Source: Bacillota bacterium (GTDB taxonomy: Bacteria; Bacillota; UBA4882; JAAYXC01). From it: DNA of 6,322 bases. Positions within the stretch are counted from its first letter, which is position 1. Every line of letters starts with the position of its first letter. Shown here piece by piece: positions 5,555 to 6,322 of the stretch. The stretch is taken from NCBI GenBank assembly GCA_012516115.1, contig JAAYXC010000319.1, forward strand, positions 1 through 6,322, in the 5' to 3' direction. The translations under genes and the position numbers were made by a program. The notes beneath the pieces are model-generated. The model searched no databases. It was not told the origin of the DNA and saw nothing but the letters and a program-made list of their open reading frames with translations.

Positions 5555-6322
5555 ATCCCCTTGGTCTCCCCCTTTGGTCTGGCCAGGCCGATCTCCTGGA
5601 CCGTCTCGGCAGCGAGGACCACGGTGACCATCTCCGCTTCCACCCGCACCGTCCGCCGGATGGACGGCCGTGCTTGCGGGGGTAGCCGGCGCCGGAGGGC
5701 CCCCTCCGCCTCCCGGGCGGCCATCCCGATGGCCGTCGCCGGAGACCGGCGGGAAATCATCTGCTTTATTTCATCATAACGATCAAAAGTTATTTCGACA
5801 AGCGGTAAGCTATTCCTCCCGCCGCCGAGTCCGTAGGAAAGGCGGCGGTGACGGAACCAGACGAAAGGAGGACGGGAGACTCCCAGACGAAGATACCAGG
5901 GACCGAGGCGGATCCCCAGCGCGGAAAACCGCCGGCCGGTTTTTCTTTCCCGCCAAAAGACGAGGGGCGTTGCGCCCATGGCCTCGTCCCAGACCCGCGC
6001 TTCGATCACGGCCCTGGCCGCCACCGGAAAGGACCGGAGGGCGCCTCGGGTATCCGGTCTTACCTCCCAACCATAGACCAGGACCTGGCCCCGCCGGACC
6101 ATCTCCCCTTCGGCCACCACCGGGGTGCCCCGATAGACGACGAGTCTGGTGATGAGCCCGTCCCGCGCCGCCACCAAGTCGGCGGGCACGGAAGAGGAAG
6201 GCATAGACCGCTCCACCATGCGGACCACGGCCACCATCCCCCGTACCTCCACCCCCACCCAGGCCACGGCGGGAAAACGCCATTGAAGTTCGCCCACCAG
6301 CCGTTCCCGATCGATCTTTCCC
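5521..6322 (-). CDS. yqfD: Sporulation protein YqfD, N-terminus cut by the window edge
   Basis: About 267 C-terminal residues of YqfD, a membrane-associated protein of roughly 400 residues needed for efficient sporulation in Bacillus, where it is made in the mother cell. The frame runs off the right edge; the first visible residues read GKIDRERLVGELQWRFPAVAWVGVEVRG, the family's soluble region just after the N-terminal membrane part. Next comes the hallmark P-A-D-L-V-A-A-R-D-G-L-I-T block, leading to V-R-R-G-Q-V-L-V-Y-G, a lipoyl-like fold signature, then a beta-rich segment with F-W-R-E-R-K-T-G. The C-terminal part (YDEIKQMIS onward, with A-x-x-A-E-G) ends in a basic tail that overlaps phoH and probably has little function. 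GTG at 6297 is an internal Val codon, not the start. In relatives yqfC precedes this gene, outside the window. It is the main evidence for a spore-forming lineage. Confidence 0.92.
   Translation of the reverse strand, partial: GKIDRERLVGELQWRFPAVAWVGVEVRGMVAVVRMVERSMPSSSVPADLVAARDGLITRLVVYRGTPVVAEGEMVRRGQVLVYGWEVRPDTRGALRSFPVAARAVIEARVWDEAMGATPLVFWRERKTGRRFSALGIRLGPWYLRLGVSRPPFVWFRHRRLSYGLGGGRNSLPLVEITFDRYDEIKQMISRRSPATAIGMAAREAEGALRRRLPPQARPSIRRTVRVEAEMVTVVLAAETVQEIGLARPKGETKGIWPRKRNESLR

Noticed and set aside
1..6322. Mobile elements, CRISPR arrays, tRNA/rRNA genes or a novel defence system
   Set aside because: I saw no direct or terminal inverted repeats, no spaced repeats, no cloverleaf-like sequence and no transposase or nuclease cassette; the window is filled by conserved housekeeping and sporulation genes.

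Overview
The window is a piece of a GC-rich bacterial chromosome in which every recognisable gene lies on the minus strand, so transcription runs from high to low coordinates. The order is yqfD (cut by the right edge), phoH, pgpH/yqfF, ybeY, a dgkA-PAP2 fusion, a DUF502 membrane protein, cdd, and possibly the first codons of the next gene (era is expected there). Apart from the DUF502 gene, this is the conserved Bacillota order yqfD-phoH-yqfF-yqfG-dgkA-cdd-era. YqfD is a sporulation protein, so the source is probably an endospore-forming Clostridia-type lineage. High GC, TTG/GTG starts and the fused DgkA-PAP2 would suit a Moorella/Desulfotomaculum-like organism, but that placement is inference.

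The layout is extremely compact. yqfD/phoH, pgpH/ybeY and ybeY/dgkA overlap by about 32-35 bases, and DUF502/cdd overlap by 4 bases (ATGA). The only gaps are about 45 bases between phoH and pgpH, about 70 bases between dgkA-PAP2 and DUF502 (holding a perfect 9-bp hairpin), and about 50-65 bases after cdd. No stretch over 300 bases lacks a gene. No promoter or convincing terminator is visible, and the set reads as the middle of one operon. No RNA gene, mobile element, CRISPR array or long repeat was seen.

Functionally the operon mixes sporulation (YqfD), RNA and ribosome maturation (PhoH ATPase, YbeY nuclease), second-messenger control (PgpH c-di-AMP phosphodiesterase), lipid-carrier metabolism (DgkA/UdpK-type kinase fused to a PAP2 domain), an uncharacterised membrane protein (DUF502) and pyrimidine salvage (Cdd).

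Two things break the ordinary picture. First, the pgpH reading frame carries an in-frame TAG at codon 85, just after the first transmembrane helix, while the remaining 638 codons are intact. Second, cytidine deaminase has Gly where the second Cys of its PCxxC zinc motif should be. Both could be real lesions or sequence errors. I see no evidence of a wholly new biological system here.
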